This document shows positions 1 through 7,651 of a DNA stretch of 24,816 nucleotides, one piece after another (the stretch's first letter is position 1; each line of letters starts with the position of its first letter). The notes beneath the pieces are model-generated. The model saw only the letters and a program-made list of their open reading frames with translations. It ran no database searches and was not told the origin of the DNA. Made by a program: the position numbers and the translations under genes. The stretch is from CAYMRB01 sp964392615. Lineage in GTDB: Bacteria; Planctomycetota; UBA8108. Where the stretch lies: positions 1 to 24,816 of the forward strand of contig CAYMRB010000102.1 of the NCBI GenBank assembly GCA_964392615.1. The letters run 5' to 3'.

Positions 1-713
1 ATTTCGGCATGGTCGAGTCCGTGCGCGGCGATGGACTGAGCAAGATCTCCGGCACGTTCGCGTACATGTCGCCCGAGCAGGCCCGCGGCGCCACGCGGCG
101 GATCGGGCCCGCGAGCGACGTATTCGGTCTCGGTGCCGTCTTCTACGAAATGCTGACCGGGCGGCCGCCGCACAGCGCCGACACGTCTCGCGCGCTTCTC
201 CGCCTCGCGCGGCGCGGTCGCGTCGAGTCGCCGCAGGCGATCAACCCGCGCATCCCCGACGCCGTCAACGACGTCTGTATGCGCTGCCTGGCGCCGAACG
301 CCGCCGACCGCTTCCCGAGCGCGGCGGAGCTGCGCGATGCCCTGCTGGCGTGTTCGCGTCGACCGAAGAAGCGCTGGAAGGGCTTCGCGCTGTCGTTCGG
401 CTTCGGCAAGCGTCGATTCCGGTTGCAGATCGGCACGGCGCTCGCCACGGCCGTCGTCGCGGCGAGCGTCTGGGTCACGCAGGGCGAGTTCGAGTCCGAT
501 CCCGCCGACGATGTGGGCTCGACCGCTCGCGGCAATGCCGGTGCGGCGACCGGCGCCGCTGACGGCCGCCGTCGCGTGCGACTACCACCGGCGGGGCGCG
601 GTCGCGGACCGCGTGCGGCGAGGCCGCCCCTTCCGATCCACTACGCATCGATGGACGGCCCCCTCGATGCGTTGCCGACGGTCAAGGTCGAGGCGCCTGC
701 CGACGAGCGCTGA
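1..713 (+). CDS. Ser/Thr protein kinase, C-terminal part (5' truncated by the window)
   Basis: This is the distal half of a bacterial Hanks-type (PknB-like) kinase that phosphorylates Ser/Thr on proteins in the cytoplasm. The reading frame is open from base 3, where TTC GGC encodes Phe-Gly. The two bases before it, AT, fit the end of an Asp codon, so the window probably begins inside the DFG magnesium-binding motif. Next come the activation loop, GTFAYMSPEQ (the APE-region signature), SDVFGLGAVFYEMLTGRPP (subdomain IX) and the C-lobe end with RFPSAAELRDAL. A basic stretch precedes one hydrophobic segment, around IGTALATAVVAASVWVT (residues 141-157 counted from the Met at base 9). A short Gly/Arg/Pro-rich tail of about 75 residues follows. 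The protein is therefore membrane-anchored with a small external tail. No sensor domain is visible after the membrane segment, unlike many planctomycete kinases. The catalytic loop lies outside the window. It converges on ligA with 15 bases between them. Confidence 0.9.
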   Translation, partial: FGMVESVRGDGLSKISGTFAYMSPEQARGATRRIGPASDVFGLGAVFYEMLTGRPPHSADTSRALLRLARRGRVESPQAINPRIPDAVNDVCMRCLAPNAADRFPSAAELRDALLACSRRPKKRWKGFALSFGFGKRRFRLQIGTALATAVVAASVWVTQGEFESDPADDVGSTARGNAGAATGAADGRRRVRLPPAGRGRGPRAARPPLPIHYASMDGPLDALPTVKVEAPADER

Positions 714-728
714 GCGAGCGTCGGCGCG

Positions 729-2690
729 TCACTCCTCCAGCAGCGCGAAGAACTCGCCCTCCGACAGGATCTCCGTGCCGAGCTGACGAGCCTTCTTCGC
801 CTTCGACGAGGTCGAATCCGGATTCGCCATCACCAGGTAGTCGAGTCCGTCTGACACGCTCTTCGCGGCCCGCCCGCCGCGCGTCGTGACGAGGTCCTGC
901 ATCTGCTTGCGCGTGTAGCGCTTGCCGGATGCTTCGTCGACCTTCTGAATGGCGCCCGTGAAGCAGAACGATTTGCCGGCGACCGGGCCATCAGCGGGAG
1001 CGGCGCCGGCGGCGGGGGCCGGCACCTCCTGCGGCGCGATGCCGGCTTCGAGCAGGCGGTCGATCAGCGGTCGCTTCGCCTCGAGACCCTCGACGATCGC
1101 GCCGGCGAGGATCTCGCCGAAGCCCTTGATCGCAGCGATCTCGTCGCGCGACATCGCGAGGAGCGCATCGAGATTGCGTACGCCGCCGTCGGCGAGCATC
1201 TGCATGCGCTGGCGCGAGAAGGCGGTGATGTTGAGCCCTGCGACGAATCGGTCGAGCGACGGCGATCGCGTCGCGTCGATGTTGCGCACGAGCTTCTCGG
1301 CGAGCGTCGTTCCCATTCGCTCGAGTGGAGTGAGCTTGTCGGCCGTCAACGCGTAGAGGTCGACCGGATCCGCCACGAGGCCCTCTTCGATCAGAATGCG
1401 TACCCACTTCTCGCCGAGCGAGTCGATCTCGAGCTCGACGATCCACCGCATCACGTCGCCGAACGTCTTGCCGACGCAGTCCGCGCTCGGGCAGCGCAGG
1501 AACTTGCCGTCTCGCGTCAGCTCCGCCTCGCAGACGGGGCACTCCGACGGTGGGGTGATCGCTTCGCCGTCGCCCTTCTCGACGACGCGCATGACTTGGG
1601 GGATCACATCGCCGCGCCGCTCGACCCAGACGCGGTCGCCGATCGATAGACCGAGCGCGTCGATCGCGTCGACGTTGTGCAGCGTCGCGTTCGACACCGT
1701 GACGCCGGCGATCGGCACCGGCTCGAGGCGCGCGATCGGCGTCACGCGCGAGCCGATTCCGAGCGACCAATCGACCGCTCGCAGCGTTGTCGCCTTCCCG
1801 GCGGACGGGAATTTGTACGCCATCGCGAACCGCGGGCGATTCTGTCGGCTGCCGAGCTCGCGTTGCAGCGCGATCGAGTCCGATCGCACGACGAGGCCGT
1901 CGATCTCGTAGTCGAGCTCGTAGCGCAGCCCCGGCTCGCCGCCGCTGCCCTCGTAGCGTTCCCAGAGCGCGAGGAGGTCCTCGATCGTTTGGTCGTAGTA
2001 GCTCGTCGCGAGCTGCAGCTCGAGCTCCTCCTCGAGGAAGCGCATCTTCTCCCTCTCGGTGTCGAACTCGCGGTCGACGCTGAGGACATCGTAGAAGAAC
2101 ACCTCGAAGTGCTTGTTGAGCGAGCGGTCGCCGTGCTTCTTGCGCACGGTGCCGCTCACCGTATTGCGAGGATTGGCGAAATCGCGCGACGCGAAGTGCT
2201 TCTCGAACTCGCTCAGGCGCAGGATGACCTCACCGCGGACGCTGCCCGTGAACGGCTTCGAGAGCCGCTTCTCGGCATTGCGGAAGCACACCGCGTTGTG
2301 AGTCACGACCTCGCCGGTGAAGCCGTCGCCTCGCGTGATTGCATCGACGAGCTCGCCCCCTTCGTACTCGAGCTCGATGCTGATGCCGTCGTACTTCTCC
2401 TGGATCAGATACGACTGCCCGGTCTTCTCGGCCCAGTGCTCGAGGCGGTCCGGCGTGACCTTATCGAGCGAGCCCATCGGAATCCGATGCTCCTTGGTGG
2501 GCAGTCCCGCCGTCTGGACGACGGGGGCGCCGACCTCGGCGAGCGTCGCGCTGTCGGGCGACAGCGTCTCGAGCTCGTCGACGAGGGCGTCGAACTCCGC
2601 ATCGGTGATCTCCGGCTCGCGATTGTAGTACAGCTCGCGGTGGTGCCGGATGAGGACCTCGAGCTCGGCGATGCGATCCTGGTCCGTCAC
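729..2690 (-). CDS. ligA: NAD-dependent DNA ligase LigA
   Basis: LigA seals nicks in replication and repair using NAD+. The 653-residue length is normal for the family. Visible parts in order: the N-terminal Ia domain with HHRELYYNREPEITDAEFD; the adenylation domain with active-site Lys99 in KYDG, plus RGDGFTGE, RGEV and the AYKFPS motif near 291; an OB fold with RRGDVIPQV near 358-366; a four-cysteine zinc finger (Cys384, 387, 400, 405); helix-hairpin-helix repeats; and a C-terminal BRCT domain from about residue 568. An Ala/Pro-rich linker precedes the BRCT. I chose the GTG at 2690 because the conserved N-terminus begins there and the codon overlaps the uracil-DNA glycosylase stop as GTGA. 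Longer in-frame extensions run into that upstream gene. It is the last gene of a three-gene minus-strand unit. No key residue is missing. Confidence 0.96.
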   Translation of the reverse strand: MTDQDRIAELEVLIRHHRELYYNREPEITDAEFDALVDELETLSPDSATLAEVGAPVVQTAGLPTKEHRIPMGSLDKVTPDRLEHWAEKTGQSYLIQEKYDGISIELEYEGGELVDAITRGDGFTGEVVTHNAVCFRNAEKRLSKPFTGSVRGEVILRLSEFEKHFASRDFANPRNTVSGTVRKKHGDRSLNKHFEVFFYDVLSVDREFDTEREKMRFLEEELELQLATSYYDQTIEDLLALWERYEGSGGEPGLRYELDYEIDGLVVRSDSIALQRELGSRQNRPRFAMAYKFPSAGKATTLRAVDWSLGIGSRVTPIARLEPVPIAGVTVSNATLHNVDAIDALGLSIGDRVWVERRGDVIPQVMRVVEKGDGEAITPPSECPVCEAELTRDGKFLRCPSADCVGKTFGDVMRWIVELEIDSLGEKWVRILIEEGLVADPVDLYALTADKLTPLERMGTTLAEKLVRNIDATRSPSLDRFVAGLNITAFSRQRMQMLADGGVRNLDALLAMSRDEIAAIKGFGEILAGAIVEGLEAKRPLIDRLLEAGIAPQEVPAPAAGAAPADGPVAGKSFCFTGAIQKVDEASGKRYTRKQMQDLVTTRGGRAAKSVSDGLDYLVMANPDSTSSKAKKARQLGTEILSEGEFFALLEE

Positions 2691-3325
2691 GGGTTGGTCT
2701 CCGTGATTGAGTCGAGCGCCTCGAAGTGTCCCACCATGGTCGGCTCTTTGCTGCGGGAGCGCAGCACGTAGGCGGGGTGGAACGTGACGAGGAAGCTCAC
2801 GCCGGGAAAGCGCTCGTTCTCGAAAAGGGTGCCGGCGACCTCCGTCACCTTTGCGCCGCGCATCTCCGGAAGGACGTGGCGGATCGCCGTCGCGCCGAGC
2901 AGGACGACGCAGCGCGGCGCGGCGAGCTCGATCTGCCGGAGCAGGTAGGGGAGGCACGCGGCGACCTCGTCGCGCTTCGGCGCGCGATTGTCCGGCGGAC
3001 GGCACTTCGCGACGTTCGCGATCAGGATGTCGGTCGCCGGGTCGATGCCGGCCTGCGTCAGCACCGAGTCGAGCAACCGGCCGGATCGACCGACGAAGGC
3101 CTGGCCGACGCGGTCCTCGTCCGCGCCCGGCGCTTCGCCGATCAAGAGGATCGACGCGCCGGGCGTGCCGCGATCGACGACGAGGTGCTGCCGTGTCGCC
3201 GCCAGTCCGCAGAGTCGGCAGTCGAATGCACCGAGGCGGCGGCGAAACTCCTCGTAGTCCGGAGCGTCGAGCACGCGCCGCTGCGCATCGTTCCGGTCGT
3301 TCCGGTCGTTCCGGTCGTTCGTCAT
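2687..3325 (-). CDS. Uracil-DNA glycosylase, family 4 (iron-sulphur type)
   Basis: This 212-residue enzyme removes uracil from DNA as the first step of base excision repair. Family 4 features are clear: a Cys36-x2-Cys39 pair, then Cys108 and Cys124 sixteen residues apart, the expected four ligands of the [4Fe-4S] cluster. It also has the uracil-pocket motif GEAPGADEDRVGQAFVG (residues 63-79), the NVAKCRPPDNRAP segment, and the FHPAYVLR motif with His183. The ATG at 3325 overlaps the stop of the molybdopterin oxidoreductase (ATGA), and the stop overlaps the GTG of ligA (GTGA). Translation of all three is therefore probably coupled. The N-terminus has a short Asn-Asp-Arg tandem repeat that the fold does not need. 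Pairing with ligA makes sense, because ligation completes base excision repair. Confidence 0.93.
   Translation of the reverse strand: MTNDRNDRNDRNDAQRRVLDAPDYEEFRRRLGAFDCRLCGLAATRQHLVVDRGTPGASILLIGEAPGADEDRVGQAFVGRSGRLLDSVLTQAGIDPATDILIANVAKCRPPDNRAPKRDEVAACLPYLLRQIELAAPRCVVLLGATAIRHVLPEMRGAKVTEVAGTLFENERFPGVSFLVTFHPAYVLRSRSKEPTMVGHFEALDSITETNP
3291..3317 (-). repeat. Three tandem 9-base units in the 5' end of the UDG gene
   Basis: TTCCGGTCG occurs three times in a row on the plus strand. On the coding strand this is AACGACCGG, giving Asn-Asp-Arg three times right after Met-Thr. The repeat is in frame and is a multiple of three, so copy-number change would lengthen or shorten the N-terminus without a frameshift. 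Confidence 0.85.
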
Positions 3326-5370
3326 GCCTTCCTCAAGCCCACTCGGTTGTCGTGAAACGTCGATCCCGCGCCGAGGTCGGAGACGCGGTCGGAGCACAGG
3401 GCGTTGATCCCCTTGCCGCCGCGGCACAGGCCGGGCGGCCAGACGCTCTCGGCGACGACGGTCCCCGCGACGACGTCGTCGGTAACGTCGGCGATCAAGC
3501 GGGCGCTGCCGTGCTCGTTGAAGAGCTCGACGACGTCGCCCGACGCGATGTCCTCCGCGTCGGACGGATGGACGAGCACATGCGGCTCGCCGCGCTCCTT
3601 GCGGATCGCATCGGCACCTGCGAACGACGTGTGGAGGAACGCGTGCGCGGGCGGCGTGATCAGTCGCAGCGGGTGCAGGTCGGGGTCCGTATCGAACGGA
3701 TCGCCGCCCCAATCGACGACGGCCGGAAGCCCCCCGTCCTCGAGCGCCTTCGACTCGAACTCGAGCTTTCCCGACGGCGTCGGAAACGTGGTCGCGAAGC
3801 CTGACTCGCCCTGCGGGACCGCGAGGCGAAACGCCTCGCCGCTGAGCACGCGATCCACGTCGACACCGGCGAAGTTCGCGTGTGTCGTGTCGAGCAGCGC
3901 GCGGGCGTGATCCTCGACGTCGCGATCGAACCACGGATCGTCGAGCCCGAGAGCGCGCGCGACCGCTTGCACCACCTCGAGGTTCGTGCGGCACTCGCCG
4001 CGTCGCGGGATGGCCTGCTTGCCGAATTGCAGGTAGAGATGGCCGTAGCTACGGTGTAGATCGGACGACTCCGGAAACGTCGGAGCGGGCAGGACGATGT
4101 CGGCGTAACGGGCCGTATCGGACAGGAACCGATCGTGGACGACGGTGAAGAGGTCGTCGCGCGACAGGCCGCGTCGCAATCGACCTTGCAGCGGTGCCGT
4201 CGCGACCGGGTTCGATCCGTGTACCCAAAGCGTTCGGATCGGCGGATCGTCCCACTCCTCGAGGGCCTTGGCGAGGCCGGTCATCGGCAACTCCCGCGTC
4301 GGCTCGGTGAGCCAGTCGGGACGCTTGACGGCGTCGACGTTGAACCGAAACTCGCAGCCCGTGTCGTAGAGGACGCCGCCGCCGCGCTGTTGCCACGCGC
4401 CGACGGACCCCGCCAGGCAGCAGATGGACCGCATCCCCGCGCCGCCCTGCGAGCTGCGGCCGAGCCCGATGCCCGCCTTGAAGAGCGGCGCCGAGGCCGC
4501 GCCGATGCGCTGCGCGAGCGCTTCGATCGTCACTGCGGGGACACCGGTGATCGCGCTCGCGGCGGCGGGGGTGTACTTCGGTAGCACCTCGCGCGACAGC
4601 CGTTCGAAACCGATCGTCCGCGCCGCGATGAACTCCGTGTCGAGCTGTCCGTCGCGTTCGATCACGTGCATCAGCGCGAGCGCGAGCGCGGCGTCGGTGC
4701 CGGGACGGACGGGGATCCACTCATCGGCCGCACGCGCCGTGCGGTTGCGATACGGATCGATGACGATCAGCGGCGCGCCCTTGCGCCGCGCCTCGTCGAC
4801 GAACTGCATGAGGTGCACCTGCGTCGTAACGACGTTGCACCCCCAGACGACGATCAGATCCGCCGCGACGACATCTTCCGGATCGACGCCGTAGCCGCTG
4901 CCGACGACGGCGACATAGCCGGCATCCGCGCCGTTGTAACAGATGTTCTGGCGCAGCCGCGTGGCGCCGAGGCGGTTGAACAGCGCTTCCGGTGCGAAGC
5001 GGTTCACTATTCCCATCGTCCCGGCGTAGTAGTAGAGGGCGAGCGACTCGCCCCCGTGCTCGTCGCGGCAACGCGCGATGCGGGTCGCGATCTCGCCGAT
5101 TGCGTCGTCCCACGAGATACGTTCGAAGCCTTCCCGTCCGGCGCCCTTCGCCGCTCGGCGGCGGAGCGGCCACAGCACGCGATTCTCGTCGTAGACGATC
5201 GTCTCGTACGAGTTCACCTTGCCGCACAGGAAGCCCCGCGTGAACGGGTGCTCCGGATCGCCGCGGAAGCGGGTCGCGACCGGATCGCCGCTCGCGTCGT
5301 CGACGGTGACGAGCACTGAGCACGCATCGGGGCAGTCGTGCGAACAGACGGTCTTGGTGGTCGATTCCAT
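3322..5370 (-). CDS. Molybdopterin oxidoreductase (bis-MGD Mo/W, DMSO reductase superfamily)
   Basis: This 682-residue protein belongs to the molybdopterin-guanine-dinucleotide oxidoreductases. The N-terminal [4Fe-4S] motif is Cys9-x3-Cys13-x3-Cys17-x31-Cys49 (CSHDCPDACS ... GFLCGK), a spacing found in uncharacterised branches with CxxDCPDxC signatures. The body shows the expected segments: ISWDDAI, LIVVWGCNV, LIVIDPYRNRTA, WIPVRPGTDAALALALMHVI, LWVHGSNPVAT and a C-terminal molydopterin-dinucleotide-binding domain beginning near PLRLITPPA. There is no TAT signal, no membrane segment and no partner subunit next door, so it looks cytoplasmic and single-subunit. The residue ligating the metal near the CYNGADAGY segment cannot be settled by eye. 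Substrate is unknown. The start at 5370 has AAGGA ten bases upstream (5385-5381). It is first in a unit with UDG and ligA, an unusual partnership. Confidence 0.9.
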   Translation of the reverse strand: MESTTKTVCSHDCPDACSVLVTVDDASGDPVATRFRGDPEHPFTRGFLCGKVNSYETIVYDENRVLWPLRRRAAKGAGREGFERISWDDAIGEIATRIARCRDEHGGESLALYYYAGTMGIVNRFAPEALFNRLGATRLRQNICYNGADAGYVAVVGSGYGVDPEDVVAADLIVVWGCNVVTTQVHLMQFVDEARRKGAPLIVIDPYRNRTARAADEWIPVRPGTDAALALALMHVIERDGQLDTEFIAARTIGFERLSREVLPKYTPAAASAITGVPAVTIEALAQRIGAASAPLFKAGIGLGRSSQGGAGMRSICCLAGSVGAWQQRGGGVLYDTGCEFRFNVDAVKRPDWLTEPTRELPMTGLAKALEEWDDPPIRTLWVHGSNPVATAPLQGRLRRGLSRDDLFTVVHDRFLSDTARYADIVLPAPTFPESSDLHRSYGHLYLQFGKQAIPRRGECRTNLEVVQAVARALGLDDPWFDRDVEDHARALLDTTHANFAGVDVDRVLSGEAFRLAVPQGESGFATTFPTPSGKLEFESKALEDGGLPAVVDWGGDPFDTDPDLHPLRLITPPAHAFLHTSFAGADAIRKERGEPHVLVHPSDAEDIASGDVVELFNEHGSARLIADVTDDVVAGTVVAESVWPPGLCRGGKGINALCSDRVSDLGAGSTFHDNRVGLRKA

Positions 5371-5418
5371 GGCCTCGCGGTCCTTGCGCCGCCTTCGCCC
5401 GCTGGCCTCGTTGCGCGC

Positions 5419-5430
5419 AGCGAATTCGCT
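5419..5430. promoter_or_regulatory. 12-base perfect palindrome in the divergent promoter region
   Basis: AGCGAATTCGCT reads the same on both strands. It lies in the 208 bases between the divergently transcribed molybdopterin oxidoreductase and DUF1611 genes. Its position would suit an operator acting on the minus-strand unit. No regulator gene is adjacent, and chance occurrence is possible. Confidence 0.3.
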
Positions 5431-5507
5431 CGGCGAATATGCAGAAGCACTTGCGAAAGACGGCACGTGGGACGAATGGCGGCCATTCTCGCGTCGGTGC
5501 TCGGCGA

Positions 5508-5536
5508 TTGCAACGCTCGCGGGGAATCGCCACAAT
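5508..5536 (+). promoter_or_regulatory. Possible sigma70-type promoter for the dgcN-like operon
   Basis: TTGCAA (5508-5513) and CACAAT (5531-5536) are separated by 17 bases, each matching four of six consensus positions. A start about seven bases downstream would leave a leader of about 35 bases before the ATG at 5579. This is a pattern match only. Confidence 0.35.
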
Positions 5537-5578
5537 GTGCGATTCTCGGGAATACGGAAGCTATCTGGTCACGAGCCG

Positions 5579-6616
5579 ATGCCTCGGATCGTCATCCTCA
5601 CCGAGGGTAAGTCGAACCCGCGGGACGCGAAGACCGCGACTGGCGTGTTGCGGTATCGGACGGACGATGTCGTCGCGGTGCTGGACACGGAGTGCGCCGG
5701 GCGAACGGCCGGTGAGCTCCTCGATGTCGGCGGCGACATCCCGATCGTCGCGTCGCTCGAAGGCGTCGACGCGAACCAGCTCGTTATCGGCATCGCGCCG
5801 GCTGGCGGGCAGCTTCCCGAAGAGTGGCGCGACGTGCTCCGCGACGCGATGCGTCGCGGCATGGACATCGTCAGCGGCTTGCACTTCTTTCTGAGCGACG
5901 ATCCGGAGTTCGTCGCTCTTGCCGCAGAGCGCGGCGTACGGCTCGTCGACGTGCGTCGGCCACCGGACGACCTCGAGGTGTCGACGTGCGAGGCGCGCAA
6001 CGCGCCGTGTTTCCGAGTGCACACGGTCGGCCACGATTGCGGCGTCGGCAAGCTCGTGACGTCGCTCGAGATCGACTCGGCGCTGCGCCGCCGAGGTCAT
6101 GACACCGCGTTCGTCGCGACCGGTCAAACCGGCATCTTGGTCGCCGGCAGCGGCGTGCCGGTCGACGCGGTTGTCGCCGACTTCATCTCGGGCGCGATCG
6201 AGCGGCTCGTCCTGGAGCGCTCCGACAGCGAGTTCGTGTTGGTCGAGGGGCAGGGCAGCCTGATCCATCCGCTCTACTCGGGCGTCACGCTCGGGCTGCT
6301 GCACGGCTGCGCGCCGCAGGCGATGGTGATGGTCGTCGATCCGACGCGCGAAGCGGTGCGACACTCCGAGCTTCCCATGCCTCCGCTGCCGGAGATCATC
6401 GATCTCTACGAGCGCATGGCGGGGGTCATGTGTCCGTCGCGAGTCGTCGCGGTCGCGGTCAATACGTCGATGCTCGACGAGGCCGCGGCGCGATCGGCCG
6501 TCGACGAGATCGCCGCGCAGACCAGGCTGCCGGCGAGCGATGTGTTTCGGTTCGGCATCGACCCGATCGCCGATGCCGTGGTGGCGGAGCGGGAGGCGAA
6601 GGGCTGCACGGAATGA
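5579..6616 (+). CDS. dgcN: DUF1611 family protein, DgcN-like (probable D-glutamate N-acetyltransferase)
   Basis: This 345-residue protein is a DUF1611 member with an N-terminal Rossmann-like half and a C-terminal P-loop half. The second half has GHDCGVGKLVTS (residues 151-162), the family's P-loop, and VEGQGSLIHP (residues 212-221). Characterised DUF1611 enzymes named DgcN acetylate D-glutamate to N-acetyl-D-glutamate. They act with DgcA, an enolase-superfamily racemase that makes N-acetyl-L-glutamate. The next gene here is exactly such an enolase-superfamily protein, overlapping by four bases (ATGA), which supports the assignment. The specific substrate is inferred. The ATG at 5579 is the first start that begins directly at the conserved sequence (PRIVILTEGK). 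Its ribosome binding site is weak: GGAAG lies about 18 bases upstream. Longer in-frame openings cross into the divergent promoter region. Confidence 0.8.
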   Translation: MPRIVILTEGKSNPRDAKTATGVLRYRTDDVVAVLDTECAGRTAGELLDVGGDIPIVASLEGVDANQLVIGIAPAGGQLPEEWRDVLRDAMRRGMDIVSGLHFFLSDDPEFVALAAERGVRLVDVRRPPDDLEVSTCEARNAPCFRVHTVGHDCGVGKLVTSLEIDSALRRRGHDTAFVATGQTGILVAGSGVPVDAVVADFISGAIERLVLERSDSEFVLVEGQGSLIHPLYSGVTLGLLHGCAPQAMVMVVDPTREAVRHSELPMPPLPEIIDLYERMAGVMCPSRVVAVAVNTSMLDEAAARSAVDEIAAQTRLPASDVFRFGIDPIADAVVAEREAKGCTE

Positions 6617-7617
6617 AACTCACGACTCGCTTCGAAGATCTCCAGCTTCGGCACACGTTCACGATCGCCCGCGGCTCTCGGGACATCAACCGCGTCCTCA
6701 TCGCGGAGATCGCCGCGCACGGCAAGACGGGATACGGCGAGACGAGCCCGTCGGCGTTCTACGACGAAACTCCCGCCTCCGTGCGCGATGCGCTGGGGGG
6801 CCTCGCGCCGTGGCTGGAGGGACAGGACCCGCGGCACTACCGGCGCGTGCTCGAAGAGGCGGCCGAGCGGCTCGGCAGGCAACGCGCGGCTCTGTGTGCG
6901 CTCGATACGGCGCTCTTCGATTGGGCGTCGCGCGATATCGGCGTGCCGCTCTGGCGCATGCTGGGGATCGACCCTAGCCGCATTCCGATCTCGTCGTTCA
7001 CGATCGGCATCGACGAGCCCGACGTCATGGTCGAGAAGCTCCGCGAGGCGCGGCAGTACGGACTGTACAAGATCAAGGTCGGCACGCCGCACGACATCGA
7101 GGTGTTGCGGCGGTTGCGCAAAGAGACCGACGCGACGTTCCGCATCGACGCCAACTGCGGCTGGACCGCCGCAGAGACGATCGAGAGGTCTCCGGAGCTC
7201 GCCGCACTCGGCGTCGAGTTCATCGAGCAACCGCTGCCGCCGGACCAGCTCGAGGCGATGGAAGAGGTGCACGCGAAGTGCGCGCTGCCGGTCATCGCCG
7301 ATGAAAACTCCGTCGTGCCGGAAGACATTCCGAAGCTGCGGGGCCGGTTTCACGGTATCAACATCAAGCTCGTGAAGTGCGGAGGCCTTCTGCCGGCGAT
7401 GCGCATGGTGCACCTCGCTCGCACGTTCGGCATGAAGGTCATGTTCGGCTGCATGATCGAGTCGAGCGTGTTGATCGGAGCGGCGGCGCAGATCGGCGCG
7501 CTGGCGGACTACCTCGACCTCGACGGCAACGTGCTGATCACGAACGATCCTTACCGCGGCATCCGAAACGACGCTGGACGGCTCGTGTTGCCGAACGGCT
7601 GGATCGAGCGGATCTGA
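6613..7617 (+). CDS. dgcA: Enolase-superfamily epimerase (DgcA / L-Ala-D/L-Glu dipeptide epimerase type)
   Basis: This 334-residue protein is a muconate-lactonizing-type enolase-superfamily enzyme that abstracts the alpha proton next to a carboxylate and inverts the centre. Visible catalytic parts are the KxK motif (Lys153, Lys155), metal ligands Asp179 (DANCGW), Glu205 (EQPLP) and Asp230 (ADEN), and the IKLVKCGG strand with Lys252 and Lys255 on the opposite face. A DLD element near the C-terminus (YLDLDG) resembles the Asp-x-Asp that binds the dipeptide amino group in Ala-Glu epimerases. Two substrates are thus possible: N-acetyl-glutamate, favoured by the adjacent DgcN-like gene, or L-Ala-D-Glu from peptidoglycan. 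The ATG overlaps the upstream stop as ATGA, so the two proteins are likely made in equal amounts. Confidence 0.85.
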   Translation: MKLTTRFEDLQLRHTFTIARGSRDINRVLIAEIAAHGKTGYGETSPSAFYDETPASVRDALGGLAPWLEGQDPRHYRRVLEEAAERLGRQRAALCALDTALFDWASRDIGVPLWRMLGIDPSRIPISSFTIGIDEPDVMVEKLREARQYGLYKIKVGTPHDIEVLRRLRKETDATFRIDANCGWTAAETIERSPELAALGVEFIEQPLPPDQLEAMEEVHAKCALPVIADENSVVPEDIPKLRGRFHGINIKLVKCGGLLPAMRMVHLARTFGMKVMFGCMIESSVLIGAAAQIGALADYLDLDGNVLITNDPYRGIRNDAGRLVLPNGWIERI

Positions 7618-7651
7618 GCGGAAGCAACGAATCGAAGAAGGGAGACGGAGC

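Noticed and set aside
480..713. Frameshift in the kinase tail
   Set aside because: The tail is Arg/Pro/Gly-rich and looks unlike the kinase domain, but the frame ends in a reasonable sequence (DALPTVKVEAP) close to the convergent ligA. No alternative frame restores a known domain.
714..728. Terminator between the kinase and ligA
   Set aside because: Only 15 bases separate the stops and no inverted repeat is visible there.
4900..5000. Possible selenocysteine or frameshift near the metal-ligand region of the molybdoenzyme
   Set aside because: The frame is continuous without internal TGA, so no selenocysteine is needed. The ligand residue is simply not identifiable by eye.
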